Positions 49,520 through 60,878 of a stretch of 64,000 nt of DNA are shown here, one piece after another. Source of the DNA: Epiperipatus broadwayi. Taxonomy: Eukaryota > Onychophora > Udeonychophora > Euonychophora > Peripatidae. The notes under the pieces were generated by a model. The model searched no databases. It was not told the DNA's origin and saw only the letters and a list, made by a program, of their open reading frames with translations. Position 1 is the first letter of the stretch; each line of letters starts with the position of its first letter. The stretch spans positions 3,042,997 to 3,106,996 of the forward strand of contig JAQFVV010000150.1 of NCBI GenBank assembly GCA_028023455.1, in the 5' to 3' direction. The position numbers and the translations under genes are program-made.

Positions 49520-50784
49520 AGTGACCCGGTAATGTTATATCACTCTGTTTTTTACTGGAAATGGTGCCATCAAAGGCTACACAGTTAATACTTTACAAAT
49601 ACCAAAATAGCAAATAATTTTAAACTTTGATCAATTAGCAATTGACAAGTCTGGTAATTAATGCTTAATTGAGTGCTATTTGATCCATTTCTTAAAATAT
49701 TAAAATACCATGTAAACAAATTTAAAGATGAATTCATTTGGTATTACAAAAAATGAATTTATTAGTAGAGAACTAATCAAACAATGAACAATAAGGTGCA
49801 ATGTTTTTACACTTAGTATATTATGTCCATATCTGTTATTTTCAGTATTCAAACTTCTTACAGACTCTTGAGTAATAAAACCATTTGATTAAATAAATAA
49901 AAAGTATTCTATCTATACTGAGTTGTTGTTGATAGTGAATATTGATAATTTCATTTACTGATAGCTTAGTATCTTAATTATATTGAAAGGCTATATCTAT
50001 AGTTAGGCAACTATTTTCCAAGATTTTATGCATTTTATCTTGTTATTTTACCTTCAGGTAACAATAGGTAGGTTCTCATTTATTGAATAGTATTGCATAT
50101 ATAATTAGTTGAGTTAAGATTATATATTCTGAAATATTCTTAACTTATGGAGAAAAAAGATAATTATCTTAAAAAACGTCCCCATTTGGAGTTTAAAACC
50201 TCTTTTTATAATTATTTTATGATAACTCATTAATTACCAATATATTTTTTTCATCAATTTACTTCTGTTTTACTATTTATAATCAAGATTATTGTATACC
50301 TTTTCTATATATAAGTTTCTGGTTATATATGATTATTAAAATTCACTGAAATTTAAAATTTTTTCGTTCCCTCTCAATAACCTATTTGAAAACATAGGTC
50401 ATTTTCAATTTTTTTTACAAATACACATTTACCCTGATATATGTTGGACCTATATGTGAAGATTCACCATAATGATTATCATCAAATTGTATCCAATATT
50501 TTGCTTTACAATTAGTAATTCACTACAATTATGTTTTAAAAAAAAATTAAAAACATTCTTAAAAAACACATCTACCTTTATTTTCTAAAAGAAAAGATGG
50601 CATTTTTGTAAGATTTATATAGAAAAGAATAGTTACTTCACTAAAATTATTTTATTTGAGAATAATACGGTGACATTTATGCTAAAAGATACAGAAAAGA
50701 GTTTATTCATTACACAATATACAATCTAATGTTTTGATAATAGAATTAAAATATGATTAATGTACATATCTAATTTTCATCCAC
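49520..50784. other. AT-rich non-coding DNA
   Basis: No gene or repeat boundary is recognised before the target-site duplication at 50,785. Confidence 0.5.
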
Positions 50785-50861
50785 TACTCTTGCAAATAAA
50801 CATCACATGACCTCCACTTCTTATGCTTGTGTTCTAAGATCTAGGTGCAGTGCTCTCAGAT

Positions 50862-50916
50862 CCAATGCTCCTCACTGATGAAGGCCACAAGCCAGAAACT
50901 AGTATGGTGATATTGG
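50862..50916 (+). ncRNA. Hammerhead ribozyme, monomer 1 (family 2)
   Basis: CUGAUGA is at 50,875-50,881. Stem II is GGC with GCC around CACAA. GAAAC is at 50,895-50,899 and the triplet is GUA (50,902-50,904), so cleavage is predicted after 50,904. Stem I pairs CUCCUCA with UGGUGA (one mismatch), and after an internal loop CCAA (50,862-50,865) pairs with UUGG (50,913-50,916). GUA is an allowed triplet under the NUH rule but is often slower than GUC. An A-A mismatch flanks stem II on the core side. Confidence 0.75.
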
Positions 50917-51312
50917 ATGAGTAGACACTAGATGGGGATTTTATGCACAAGCCTTCTGGCATCCATTGATTATTCTAGCTTGCTGTATATGGCAATATGT
51001 TTAGTGAGTTTTGCCTGTTTTAAAAGTTATCACAAGCATAAGAAGTGGTGGTCATGTGATGTTTATTGGCTTAAAACCAATCCTGCTTAATAGGATAATT
51101 GTGGCTATGGTTATTAAAGAACCAAATACACCAAAATGTATGGATACTGAACTGAGTTCAGACTCATATGACTATATAAGCTAATGGGCTTGGATTGAAA
51201 ACATTAAGGTGTTTTCAGTTTAAGACTCATAGTTTTGTAGTTAAATGGAGATAAAAGGTGGCTGTTGGAGGGTTGCATTAGATTCTAAGATCTAGGTGCA
51301 GTGCTCTCAGAT

Positions 51313-51367
51313 CCAAGGCTCCTCACTGACGAAGGCCACAAGCCAGAAACTAGTCTGGGGATATTGG
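51313..51367 (+). ncRNA. Hammerhead ribozyme, monomer 2 (family 2, best core)
   Basis: CUGACGA (51,326-51,332) differs from CUGAUGA only at the position known to tolerate any base. Stem II is GGC with GCC around CACAA. GAAAC (51,346-51,350), UA and GUC (51,353-51,355) follow. Stem I pairs UCCUCA (51,320-51,325) with UGGGGA (51,356-51,361) over six positions, one of them U-G. CCAA (51,313-51,316) pairs with UUGG (51,364-51,367) across an internal loop. Cleavage is predicted after 51,355, 451 nt downstream of the monomer-1 site. Confidence 0.82.
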
Positions 51368-51489
51368 ATGAGTAGGCACTAGATGCAGGTTTTATGCACA
51401 AGCCTTCTGGAATCCATTGACTACTCTAGCTTGCTGTGTGTGGCAATACGTATAGTGGGTTTTGCCTGTTTTAATACTCTTGCAAAACA

Positions 51490-53015
51490 ATTAGTGCTTT
51501 ATTTTTGACATATCCAAGGTAAAACAAATATCATGATTATAAAAGCAATAAAAAAGTTGTCAGATTTATCCAGCACAATATGTAATCAAAAATATAATTT
51601 GATGACATGATGTAACATTATATTAAAAATAAATTTTGAAATGTATATATTAAGTAAAATATATCATTAAATCAATTTTGGATTAAAATTCTTATCAATG
51701 TAATTCTGTCTGCAGATAAAAATACAACCATTGTAATTGTTATTTAAAAAAAAAAATAGAGAAAAAAATTTTACAATTAATAATCAACTTTACATGATCA
51801 AAGATTACTAAAAATAAGTTATGATATCATTTACATACCCAATTTTAAATCATTCTCATAATAATTTCATAATTCTTTTGACATATTCAAAATAATGGTG
51901 ACTTTTGTTGTAAACATAAAATATAGTATCATAAAAATACAATCATTATAATTGTTAGTTATTTTGAAAAAAAAAAAGATGTCTTGAATTATGTAATTAA
52001 TAATCAACTTTATATTGAATATGATTACCTAACATAAGTTACTATTTGCCTAATTTAAAATCAATAACCTTGTAATTTGTTTCTGATCATAATATAAAAA
52101 ATACAAATATCATGAAAAAACGATAAACAAACAAAAGATTTAATCATTTATATTATTAAGGCTAAAGCAATCAATTGTATATTATATTTCTTTATCTATT
52201 TTTTATTTAATTTTGACTGCGTTTATATATAATAAATTTGCAAATCCTAAATTTTTTCATATAGTGCTGCAAAAAATGAATTCAAATGTTTATTGCTTAG
52301 AAGCTTGGATAATAAATTATAATACCAAAAATCAATTTTAAAATGTATATTATGTTAAGTTTTTTCCTACATATTTTATTTTAATTTATTTAAGTATGAT
52401 TCAGGAAATATTTTCTGGCTACATAAAAAACAAAATGATAAACCATTAATGAAGAAATTATATATAATTTTTTAAAAAAAATATAGCTTCTTAAATGTTT
52501 TTATACAGTATTTATACTCACAAGTTAGTAAATTTTTAAATTAATATATTTAGAAAACTGGTTATTCATTAATTAACTCTTCATTTAATTTCAAGCTTTA
52601 CTTTTTAAGGTAACCTATTACTTTTTTCCTCATAGAAACTCACCATAATTGCTTATTTTTATGTAAGATTTTAGATTAACAACTCATTTAGAAATCAAAA
52701 GGATAATCAACCTTTTGAATTCAATTAGTCAGGAGCAGTTGACTTTCATTGGTTACTGTTATAGGTAAAGTGCTTTCTAATTAAGTAATTATAAATAGAT
52801 AACTCCATACATTATATATTTACATATAAACATCCATTAAAATATTTTATATATATATTCAAGAATAGTATTTTTTTTTCATTTAAAACCGTTAAGACTA
52901 TACTAAAAAGTTATTTAATATTTTTGTTAATATATATATGAAAAACAAAACAATATAAAATAAATCAATATTTTTCATATTTATATCCATTGTTGTGTTT
53001 TTTTCTTCTAATATA
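51490..53015. other. AT-rich non-coding DNA
   Basis: No domain, RNA or repeat boundary recognised. Confidence 0.5.
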
Positions 53016-53019
53016 TACA

Positions 53020-53185
53020 TGTCCTAACCAATTGACAAATGCTGGTTTTGCATAGAATATAGATACTGTATATTGGACATTATGTATCTTTTCCACATAT
53101 GTGTGATCATGTGTATTGGTTGCTTGAGGTAGAATAGATGATGAATAGATTGAAAAATCCTGAGTTCAAATCTTTCTACTTACAT
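53020..53185 (+). mobile_element. Family-1 repeat, degenerate hammerhead
   Basis: The ribozyme region (about 53,027-53,077) keeps stem I, ACCAAU with AUUGG, and AUGCUGGUUUUGCAU as stem II. The core box reads UUGACAA and GAAA has become AGAAU. Downstream are TTATGTATCTTTTCCACATA and a degenerate B box, TGAGTTCAAATCTTT. The part order matches 1,640-1,815. Confidence 0.6.
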
Positions 53186-53189
53186 GTAT

Positions 53190-54350
53190 AACTTTTAAAA
53201 TGAAATAAAGTAAATCAGTAAAAAAAAATTCTCTTATCAAAAATTAGTATATATTTATGTGTTTTAAATAATTCATCAATCAATTAATTTAAAACTAATA
53301 TAGTAGAATTCAAGATCCATACCAATTGCTATTAAGGGATTTGTGGTTACTTAAATTCTATGGATATTACCAAGCTTTACATAACAGGTTAAATACATAC
53401 ATGCATATAGTGTAGACATTTTAGTATAATTCTATAGATTTATGTATCTGTGATATATTATTTAAAAATTATCTATTTTATATTACGACATCAATAAAAA
53501 TAATTAATAAAAATGTAACCTGTACAGAATGTTTTTAACACATAGATGTATAAACACACTAAAGATATTTTTAATAATATATAGAAAACAAATATATATC
53601 TATATATCTATGAAACAATCACATTAAGATGTAAAAAGATAAAATATTGTCTGTAACATAGATTTTTAACGTGTACATTATTTAGAAGTTACGTGTACGC
53701 ATTAACATATCTAGAGAAATAAAACATATCCCCCTTTTAAATTCTTTTTATGATGAAATGAAAATAGATGATAATGAAATACAAAATATAAAATACCTGA
53801 TTTTAATTTGGTAAATTTCAAATATATGGATGTTGATTTCTTAAAAAGGTTGCTTTCACAGCACCCCTAGTGGTTGCAATGTAAATTTTAAAAAATGTGT
53901 TAATTTTGTATTTTTTAAAAATCTTATATGATTTTGAATTATGCATACATGAATCAGCAAATTTTGGAACAACAATGTATTTTTTTATGATAAAAATATA
54001 TACGTACATATTTTTTTTTGCTTATTTTTATTTTATTTATTTAGTAAACAAATTTTAAAATTTCTATACAAAATCAATTGCTAGAGTTGTATTTACACAT
54101 AAGTAATATTCCAATTTATTTTCTCTCTCTCTCGTTTTTTAAATCATTTATTTTTTAAGGAATCAAAAAAAAGAAAAAATAGAAGTGGAAAAGAAAATTA
54201 CATTTCTTTAGCAAGAAAAAATAAAATAAAACACTTACTTTAATGAAAGTACTACTCAAAACTTTTTCTAGCATTTAACTATTCTTTAATATAAAATACA
54301 TATGTATGTGTGTTTGAATAATATTTTGTATTGAAAAGTTTCTAATATAT
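53190..54350. other. AT-rich non-coding DNA
   Basis: Nothing recognised up to the LTR start at 54,351. Confidence 0.5.
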
Positions 54351-56512
54351 TGTAATGGACTGTAAAATGTACCGGGAGTCTACAGGGTAAGATATTTAAT
54401 TAATTGATGCCCCAAATGTTTGGGTTGCCAAAATATGTAACGGACTGTAAAACCCATTTAGGATAGTATACCCAGAGCCTTCTCTACTTACAGGTCCTAT
54501 TACTACTCGGGGTTCTAACTCAGTGTAGACATTTGCCTTTAACTCTGCTCAAGGATGGAATTAAATAGGATGGCAATAATGTGACCTCTATATAGATCCT
54601 TAATGGCTATTGCTAATAATAAATTAAAAATCTGTATGCATGTATAATAGCTATTCTGGTGAGTGAAGTATGAATGATGCTTGACAATCTAGAGACCAGA
54701 GAAACAAAGGTTTTAACTTCAAACAATAAATATTTATTGACAGATCATGCTTATAGTTATATTTATAAATCAACAGAATATATACATGATTATTATAAAA
54801 CATTAATTTATCTCTACAACAATAAGACTAGCTGTAATTTAAATATTAAAATATGGGTTGAAATAAGAATTATAAAACTTAGTGCATAATTTACAATAAT
54901 GTATTAATTATTTTAAATATAAAATTATATTACTAATGTACGATTATCATTCTGTTTATGTCCTTTAAATGTACCTCAAGGTTATGTCCATGAATTGCTA
55001 ATTTGTGTTTTGTATAGTTAAGAAAATATTATATATATTTACTTATTAATTAGTTTGATTTTAATGTATTAATTATCTAATAAATGTAAATATTTAAAAT
55101 CTTACCTTTTGTTTCAGTCATTGTCCAGTTTAATTTAAACCTTCCATTATGATAATATTTTATTTACAAACATATATAATATATTGATGTATAGTTTGAG
55201 TTGTGCATCTCTCTCACCCTATAAAAATCTAAACAAATGGGTTCTTTTGTTTTTTTAAAAAAATGTTTGCTACACTTGAATAAAAGAGTGAGAAAAATTC
55301 ACAACCCAACTCTCAGTATACATTTAAAAAAAATATTTGAAACATAAAATATAATGAAATTTTGGAATTCCTTAAAACAATAGCACATTAAATTTTCAAG
55401 AGCAGCTTCTGTATTCTTAGCAGATAATGTCTTTCTTTCCTTCATGTATATTTAGTTATGTTGACATTCTACGCATTACAATTCCCATGACAAAATTGAA
55501 TTCCTCGGCATTTGATTTTAAAGCCATGCATTTCCATTTCATAACAAGATCTTTCCACGTTGATTTAAACAATATATACCAATAAATATGATCCTCCATC
55601 ACACGTCAACGACACCAAGAGGATAGAAAAATCCCCTGACACTCAATTAGCAAAAGTGCATTGTTAGATTTTATTTACACAATATAAATTATTAAATATG
55701 AATCCTTTTCCAAAGCTTACGTTATATTATAAGGCGAACGCTATTTCTATGCAGTTTTATTTATATATGTATGAAACGCATGATAAAGATTTTACTTTAA
55801 AAATAATGTTAATAAAGTTCTATTTCATCATTAGTTGATTTTATTTTATCCCAGAAACATTTGATAGCAATTATATTTTTTTAACAATGTTAAATAACTA
55901 TGATGCTCTTAGCATTTATTTGAACGAACGAAAGTTCATCAATTAAATAATGTTTTTTTTTTCCTTTTTAAAACATTTTACACTTATCAATAATAAAATT
56001 CCAAATATTAAATAGTTTAATATTAATAAAGAAAGGAAATCCTAATAACTAACATAATAATTAAAATATTCTTTACAACTTTACTTTCATGCACTTCAGT
56101 TGAACAAGAAAAACCAACAACAACTAAAAAAAAATCTGTTGCTTAGATATTTTTCCACGTTCCCAAAATCAACAAAGGTTTACTCTTTTTTTTCTCTTTT
56201 AAACAAAAGAAACGTGGTTACTAGAATTTAATGTCAAATATTCTTTTTTTTATTTTGTCACGTCATGATTTAAAATCTACATTCATGTATATGTATATAT
56301 TTTATTTTACATTTAATAAAAAAAAAATGTGTTCATTCCTTCATGAATGTATGGTTATGTTTGTGTGTATATATATGTGTATATGTCTCCAAATATCTAA
56401 AAAAAAAATTAGGTTTTAAAAATTGGCTGCTTATTTAATCTTTATACATTTTTATCCTAAAACATCAGTTACTTATTATTATTTTTTTATAAGAATTGGA
56501 CATCACCTTACA
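54351..56512 (-). repeat. 3' LTR, about 2,162 bp
   Basis: The left edge is TGTAATGGACTG, matched by TGTAACGGACTG at 63,827. The right edge is placed at CCTTACA because it is followed directly by the polypyrimidine stretch TTTCCCCTACCCTT. In element sense the LTR begins TGTAAGGTGATG and ends TTACA, giving TG..CA ends with a five-base inverted repeat. No significant frame lies within it (the 62-71-codon frames at 54,674 and 56,231 are noise). The right edge cannot be checked against the 5' LTR, which leaves the window. Confidence 0.8.
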
Positions 56513-56526
56513 TTTCCCCTACCCTT
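56513..56526 (-). promoter_or_regulatory. Polypurine tract (plus-strand primer)
   Basis: The minus strand reads AAGGGTAGGGGAAA directly before the LTR start TGTAAGG. Position and composition fit the RNase H-resistant primer of LTR elements. Confidence 0.8.
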
Positions 56527-57156
56527 AGAAGGTTAAAATTTAGACCATTGTCAAAATTTTAGCACCTAAACAAAGGTTTGGATGGTTATTGTGTTGGATA
56601 ATTTTATTCTTTTTAAATAGGGAGAGTTCTAATGCTGTCGTACTTATTTTAATTTACCCATCAATATACATTTGCTTTTTTTTTATATTACTCATTTCGG
56701 TTAGACTCCTATCCTTATCTCTTTCATCTTAACATTGAATTACTGTCATCATTAACATTGTTTCTATTATCTTTTCTAGAATTACTAACTATATGATGGT
56801 TGAATAGTCTGAATTTAACTGGTTAAGTGTTTCTGTTCCAGAAGGCACATATTTGAGTTTGTCAGCCTATATCCTGCTCCCTAGGAGTCTAATTGGATTT
56901 TTATAAGGTCTGAACAAAATATGGGATTCCCACATTCTATGGGTCAATTCCCACATCTCAGCCAATTCTAAGATACCTCAATAAAATGTTTCAACATTAA
57001 TTTGAGTGCATCCTCATCACATCTACCTACTCTAGCTATTTACTCACGAACAATGCTGTCTTTCTCATTACAATACACTTGCATATACCCATTTACATTT
57101 TTTTTTATAAACTTCACTTTCATCTACTTTAATCATGGTCATCTGTTTACAAATAA
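56527..57156 (-). other. 3' untranslated internal region, no env
   Basis: About 630 bp between the integrase stop and the polypurine tract. No frame of note and no envelope-like ORF is visible. Confidence 0.6.
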
Positions 57157-57489
57157 CTAAGCTTCTGTACATGGCAGTTCTTGACAACCACTGTATGGCT
57201 TTAATATCCGAGCATTATAAGTTCCTTTTATCTCTCCATCAATATTTAACCAAAATGCATTTGGGCCAGCTTGTTTCACAATAGCATATGGTCCAGCATA
57301 TTGTTGACAAAATTTATGATAAACATTATCCATTGGTTTACTTGGGCTATGTGTTTTCACAAAAACCTTGTCTCCAATCTTAAAGTGATGTCTGCTTTCC
57401 TTTCCCTTCTTATTTCTAAAATTGGATTTATTAATTAACTGTTGTCGAGCCATTTGAATTTTAGTTTCTGTCATAGTGATGACATTCAA
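57157..57489 (-). pseudogene. pol: Integrase C-terminal domain
   Basis: The frame contains FKIGDKVFVKTH, then QQYAGPYAIVKQ and YNARILKPY. This is the small beta-barrel DNA-binding domain at the end of Gypsy integrases (GPY/F-type: here GPY). It is offset by one base from the catalytic core frame, with the junction near 57,480. It ends naturally at 57,157. Confidence 0.9.
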
Positions 57490-57973
57490 TTGGAGGTTGG
57501 TATTTCACAAATAATGAAGGAATAGGTTGGTTAAAATGTAGTTGGATGGGTGCGAATCCAGTAGATTCATTTGCACCCCAATTTATGTAATTCACTACCT
57601 GTTCTGTCTGCTTCACCCACCCCATATACTCATCCTTTAGGTAAGTCCTGAACAAACGGCCAAGCTCCCGCATTATGCATTCGCAAGGGTTTGATTGTGG
57701 ATTTCTAATGGAAGTGAGCACGTGTTTGATTTGTAGTTTCTCCACCCATCTTTTCCATTCCTTAGATAGGAAAGGTGTTCCATGGTCTGACAAAATAGTT
57801 TTAGGTTTTCCTATCTTGGGGAATTGAAGAGTGTCTAATACCCTGATTGTGTGTCTGGTATTAGCCTGGGGTATAGGGTAAGCAGAGACATATTTCAAAA
57901 AGAGATCATAGGTGACCAAGAGATATCTTTGCTTATTGAATGGAGGTAATGGTCCATAATAATCGATCGCCAA
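57461..57973 (-). pseudogene. pol: Integrase catalytic core
   Basis: The D,D-35-E core is complete: LAIDYYGPLPPF (first Asp), ILSDHGTPFLSKEW (second Asp) and NPCECIMRELGRLFR (catalytic Glu). It continues to NESTGFAPIQLHF. The first codon is TTG inside the domain, so the frame boundary is a break and not a start. Frameshifts near 57,972 and 57,480 separate it from the zinc-binding and C-terminal parts. Confidence 0.95.
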
Positions 57974-58918
57974 GATCTCATTTGGTCTTCAGGAATTATA
58001 GATTTTAATGCCTCACTATAATTTTGGTTTACTGGCTTAGCTTTTAGGCATACTAGACAATCCTGGAGTGTTCTCAAGTATCTTTATACATGCCTGGCCA
58101 GTAAAACCAAGTTTTCATAGTATGTTCTGTTTTACGGGCACCGTAATGTCCATACAAACAGTGAATATACTTTATGAGTGGGGTACGTAAAATTGTAGGT
58201 ATCATTACTTTCCACTCTACAGTATTTGAATCAATTTGATAGAACAAGATCTGATTTTCTACCTTATAAAGTGTCAGATTCTTGGGCACATTCAAAACTT
58301 CTCCTTTTAGGGCTCTTATGACTAAATTTAAATTCGGATCTTCAAATTGTAATCTGGGCAACCTTTCTAACTCATCCTCTACATTACTATCAATTATTAA
58401 GTTGACATTTGTAATGTAGGCATCTTCTACAGATAGATGGTTTTGATCTGACCGACATGGATTCTGACTAAGTATATCAGCTGCTGTGTTCTTGGATCCT
58501 TTGCAATACCTTACAGTGTAATTAAATTCCTGAAACAGCAGACTCCACCTAACTAGGCGACTGTTGGTCAAATAGCTGTGGTTCAGGAATTCAAGGCTCT
58601 TATGGTCTGTGACCACTATCACCTCAGATCCGAGAAGCATCTATCGGAACTTCTGGAAGGCCCACACTATAGCTAGTGCCTCCTTCTCAGTTACCACATA
58701 TAATTCAACTCCGGACCTTTCAGGAGTCGACTGATAAAGTATAGGATGCCAGGTTGACCATCCTCCTGGATTTGGGATAATGTTACCCCTAACCCGAAAC
58801 CACTACTGTCAGTTTGAACGACAAATGGTTTATCAAAATCAGGGAAAGCCAAAATTGTTTGCTGTAAAAACCCTGTTTTGATATTTTCAAATGCCCTCTC
58901 CTGTTCTTTGGTCCAATT
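57895..58918 (-). pseudogene. pol: RNase H and integrase zinc-binding (HHCC) region
   Basis: RNase H motifs appear in order: VVQTDSSGFGLG (about 58,830), then after a frameshift VVTEKEALAIVWAF (about 58,690), then VTDHKSLEFL (about 58,610). These hold the acidic catalytic residues of the Ty3-type domain. A TAG at 58,641-58,643 interrupts it. The integrase finger follows, with HCLYGHYGARKT around 58,150 and, after another frameshift near 58,075, CLVC at about 58,050. Another break near 57,975 precedes the core. Confidence 0.9.
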
Positions 58919-59266
58919 CTATTTTTCTTCTTTCCTGATTAATTTCAATAAAGGTTCCATGTGGCCAGCAAATGTTTTATAGAAACGGTGGTAAAAATTA
59001 CACAAACCTAAGAATGACCGAATTTGCTTTTTATTAGTAGGTCTAGGAAAGTCCTGAATGGCAGAGATCTTATCTGGATGAGGTCTTATCCCATTACAAC
59101 CTATGATATGACCTAAAAAGACTACCTGATCAGATGCCAGGGTACTTTTCTTGAAATTGATTTTTATTCCTTTGTGAAAGCACTCCTGGAAAAATGTAGT
59201 GAGTTGTTGATGTTCTTCAATGCTGGATGATGCAATAATTACATCATCCACATAAATGGTTATGAT
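58919..59266 (-). pseudogene. pol: Reverse transcriptase, YVDD box to thumb
   Basis: The catalytic YVDD box is at about 59,243-59,254. It is followed by KGIKINFKKSTLA, VFLGHIIGCNGI and QIRSFLGLCNFYHRF, which are typical of Gypsy reverse transcriptases. It is in the same frame as the upstream piece and is separated from it only by a TGA at 59,267-59,269. It ends at a TAG (58,919-58,921) inside the connection region. Confidence 0.95.
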
Positions 59267-60418
59267 TCACTTAATCTCAGGAGAAAGGGTCTTATCTATA
59301 CATCTAATTAGACCAGCACCACTATTGATTAACCCAAATGGCATCCTATTGAATTGATAGGTAAAACCTTCGTACCGAAAAGCAGTATATTGGTGATCAT
59401 CAGGATGAAGCTCAATCTGCCAATAGCTGGAAGTCAGATCGAAGGTAGAAAATACCTTCTTGTTTCCAAATCTCACGAACAACTCGTGAATGGGCGGTGG
59501 AATATTTCTGTCTGGAACAGTAATTTTGTTTAGCTGCCGAGCATCCAAACAAAATCTCATCAACCCATCTTTCTTCTTCACAGTTACAACTGGATTGCAG
59601 TAAGATGAAGAGCATTTGGAAATGATCCCCCACTCCAGCATTTTGTTGATCTGTTTGGATATTTCCTGCCGATATTGGTACGGGATAGGATATGATCTGG
59701 ATTGAAATGGTTGGTCATCCTTCAATTTAATTCTCTGTTGGAATCCGGGTATAACTCCTGGAATTTCCGAAAAAACCGGGTTAAACTGATTAATGATAGA
59801 TCGTAACTCTCCTGCACTTTTGCTATCTAATAGATTGGACTCTGCAAGTTTAGTGTCTATAAGTGCTTCAGGAATATTTGATACAACACAATCAACTTCA
59901 GGTAGGCCATATCTTGGAAGCAATGTCATCTCCAAGACCTCATCATCAATCCTAATTATTTTATTGGAGAAATCAACAATACAAGAGTGTAAGTGTAGGA
60001 AGTCTGCCCCTAGTATGACATCATGGATCAAACCATTTAATATCAAAAACACATGATAGAGGACTGCCTGACGAAACTTTATTTCAATCCAAACTTGTTT
60101 CTGTGCAAGCTTTGCCTTCCTATTGTTAGCCATGGTAACCTGCACAGATTTCAGGAGCAAGATTTTAACCTGGGGGTTCTTGTTCAGAACCTTCTGATAC
60201 AGTCGGTCTGAAATGACAGAAATCTGGCTACCAGTGTCTAACAAAGCTTTAATCGGCAAATCCTCAAACAAAGCCTCTATCATGGGACAGCTCTGCAGGG
60301 CAAAGTTGGGTGCCTTGTCTTCCCATGAACATGTCATATTGGTGATTTCTCCATCTACTATTGGTACCTTGTTCCTCATTGTATTTTTGGTTCCTTGAGG
60401 TGAGGAACTAATCCTCAA
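59267..60418 (-). pseudogene. pol: Protease (second copy) and N-terminal reverse transcriptase
   Basis: The aspartic protease motif ALLDTGSQISVIS is at about residues 57-69, with a distal GADFL-type motif near residue 140. Reverse transcriptase begins around residue 225: MLEWGIISKCSSSYCNPVV, KKKDGLMRFCLDARQLN, STFDLTSSYWQIEL with the first catalytic Asp, and NRMPFGLINSGA. The start codon in this frame is TTG, so translation probably comes from gag by frameshift. The frame ends at a TGA just before the YVDD box. Its first 120 codons are duplicated upstream. Confidence 0.95.
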
Positions 60419-60878
60419 GCACCTTTCTAGTTTAGTTTCTGCTTAGTTTTGGATGCATGATTACTGCATCCTGTGACAAAACTTTATTTCAATCCAAACT
60501 TGTTTCTGTGCAAGCTTTGCCTTCCTATTGTTAGCCATGGTAACCTGCACAGATTTCAGGAGCAAGATTTTAACCTGGGGGTTCTTGTTCAGAACCTTCT
60601 GATACAGTCGGTCTGAAATGACAGAAATCTGGCTACCAGTGTCTAACAAAGCTTTAATCGGCAAATCCTCAAACAAAGCCTCTATCATGGGACAGCTCTG
60701 CAGGGCAAAGTTGGGTGCCTTGTCTTCCCATGAACATGTCATATTGGTGATTTCTCCATCTACTATTGGTACCTTGTTCCTCATTGTATTTTTGGTTCCT
60801 TGAGGTGAGGAACTAATCCTCAAGCACCTTTCTAGTTTAGTTTCTGCTTAGTTTTGGATGCATGATTACTGCATCCTG
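60069..60878 (-). repeat. 405-bp exact tandem duplication in protease
   Basis: Copies 60,069-60,473 and 60,474-60,878 are identical except for one base I can see (G at 60,072, A at 60,477). The length is 135 codons. In element sense the first protease copy (60,823-60,461) is full in its DTG region, but at the junction it runs into the gag-end sequence and stops within five codons, so the duplication breaks pol. Confidence 0.97.
60461..60823 (-). pseudogene. pol: Duplicated protease fragment
   Basis: The first copy of the duplicated segment in element sense has the DTG active-site motif. It diverges from the intact version after IEIKF, where the repeat unit restarts, and ends at a TAA. It has no distal half of the protease fold, so it would be inactive. 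Confidence 0.92.

Larger units (their letters stand above)
50785..51486 (+). mobile_element. Complete family-2 retrozyme-like element with 12-bp target-site duplication
   Basis: The 12-mer TACTCTTGCAAA occurs at 50,785-50,796 and 51,475-51,486, enclosing 678 bp. From the left the element has a 34-bp arm (50,798-50,831), monomer 1 (about 50,832-51,025), the inverted match to the arm (51,031-51,064, one mismatch region), a middle section (51,065-51,276) and monomer 2 (about 51,277-51,474). Both monomers run from TTCTAAGATCTAGGTGCAGT to GTTTTGCCTGTTTT in the same direction, and each holds a hammerhead. There is no open frame and no primer-binding site. Direct ribozyme-bearing repeats with an inverted 5' extension fit a non-autonomous Penelope-like element or an animal retrozyme. 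The enzyme that moved it is not in the window. Confidence 0.85.

Noticed and set aside
59793-60803. Plus-strand frames inside the Gypsy pol gene (59,793; 60,213; 60,618) and gag (61,082; 62,227; 62,948)
   Set aside because: They are antisense shadows of the minus-strand gag-pol. Two are identical only because of the 405-bp duplication.
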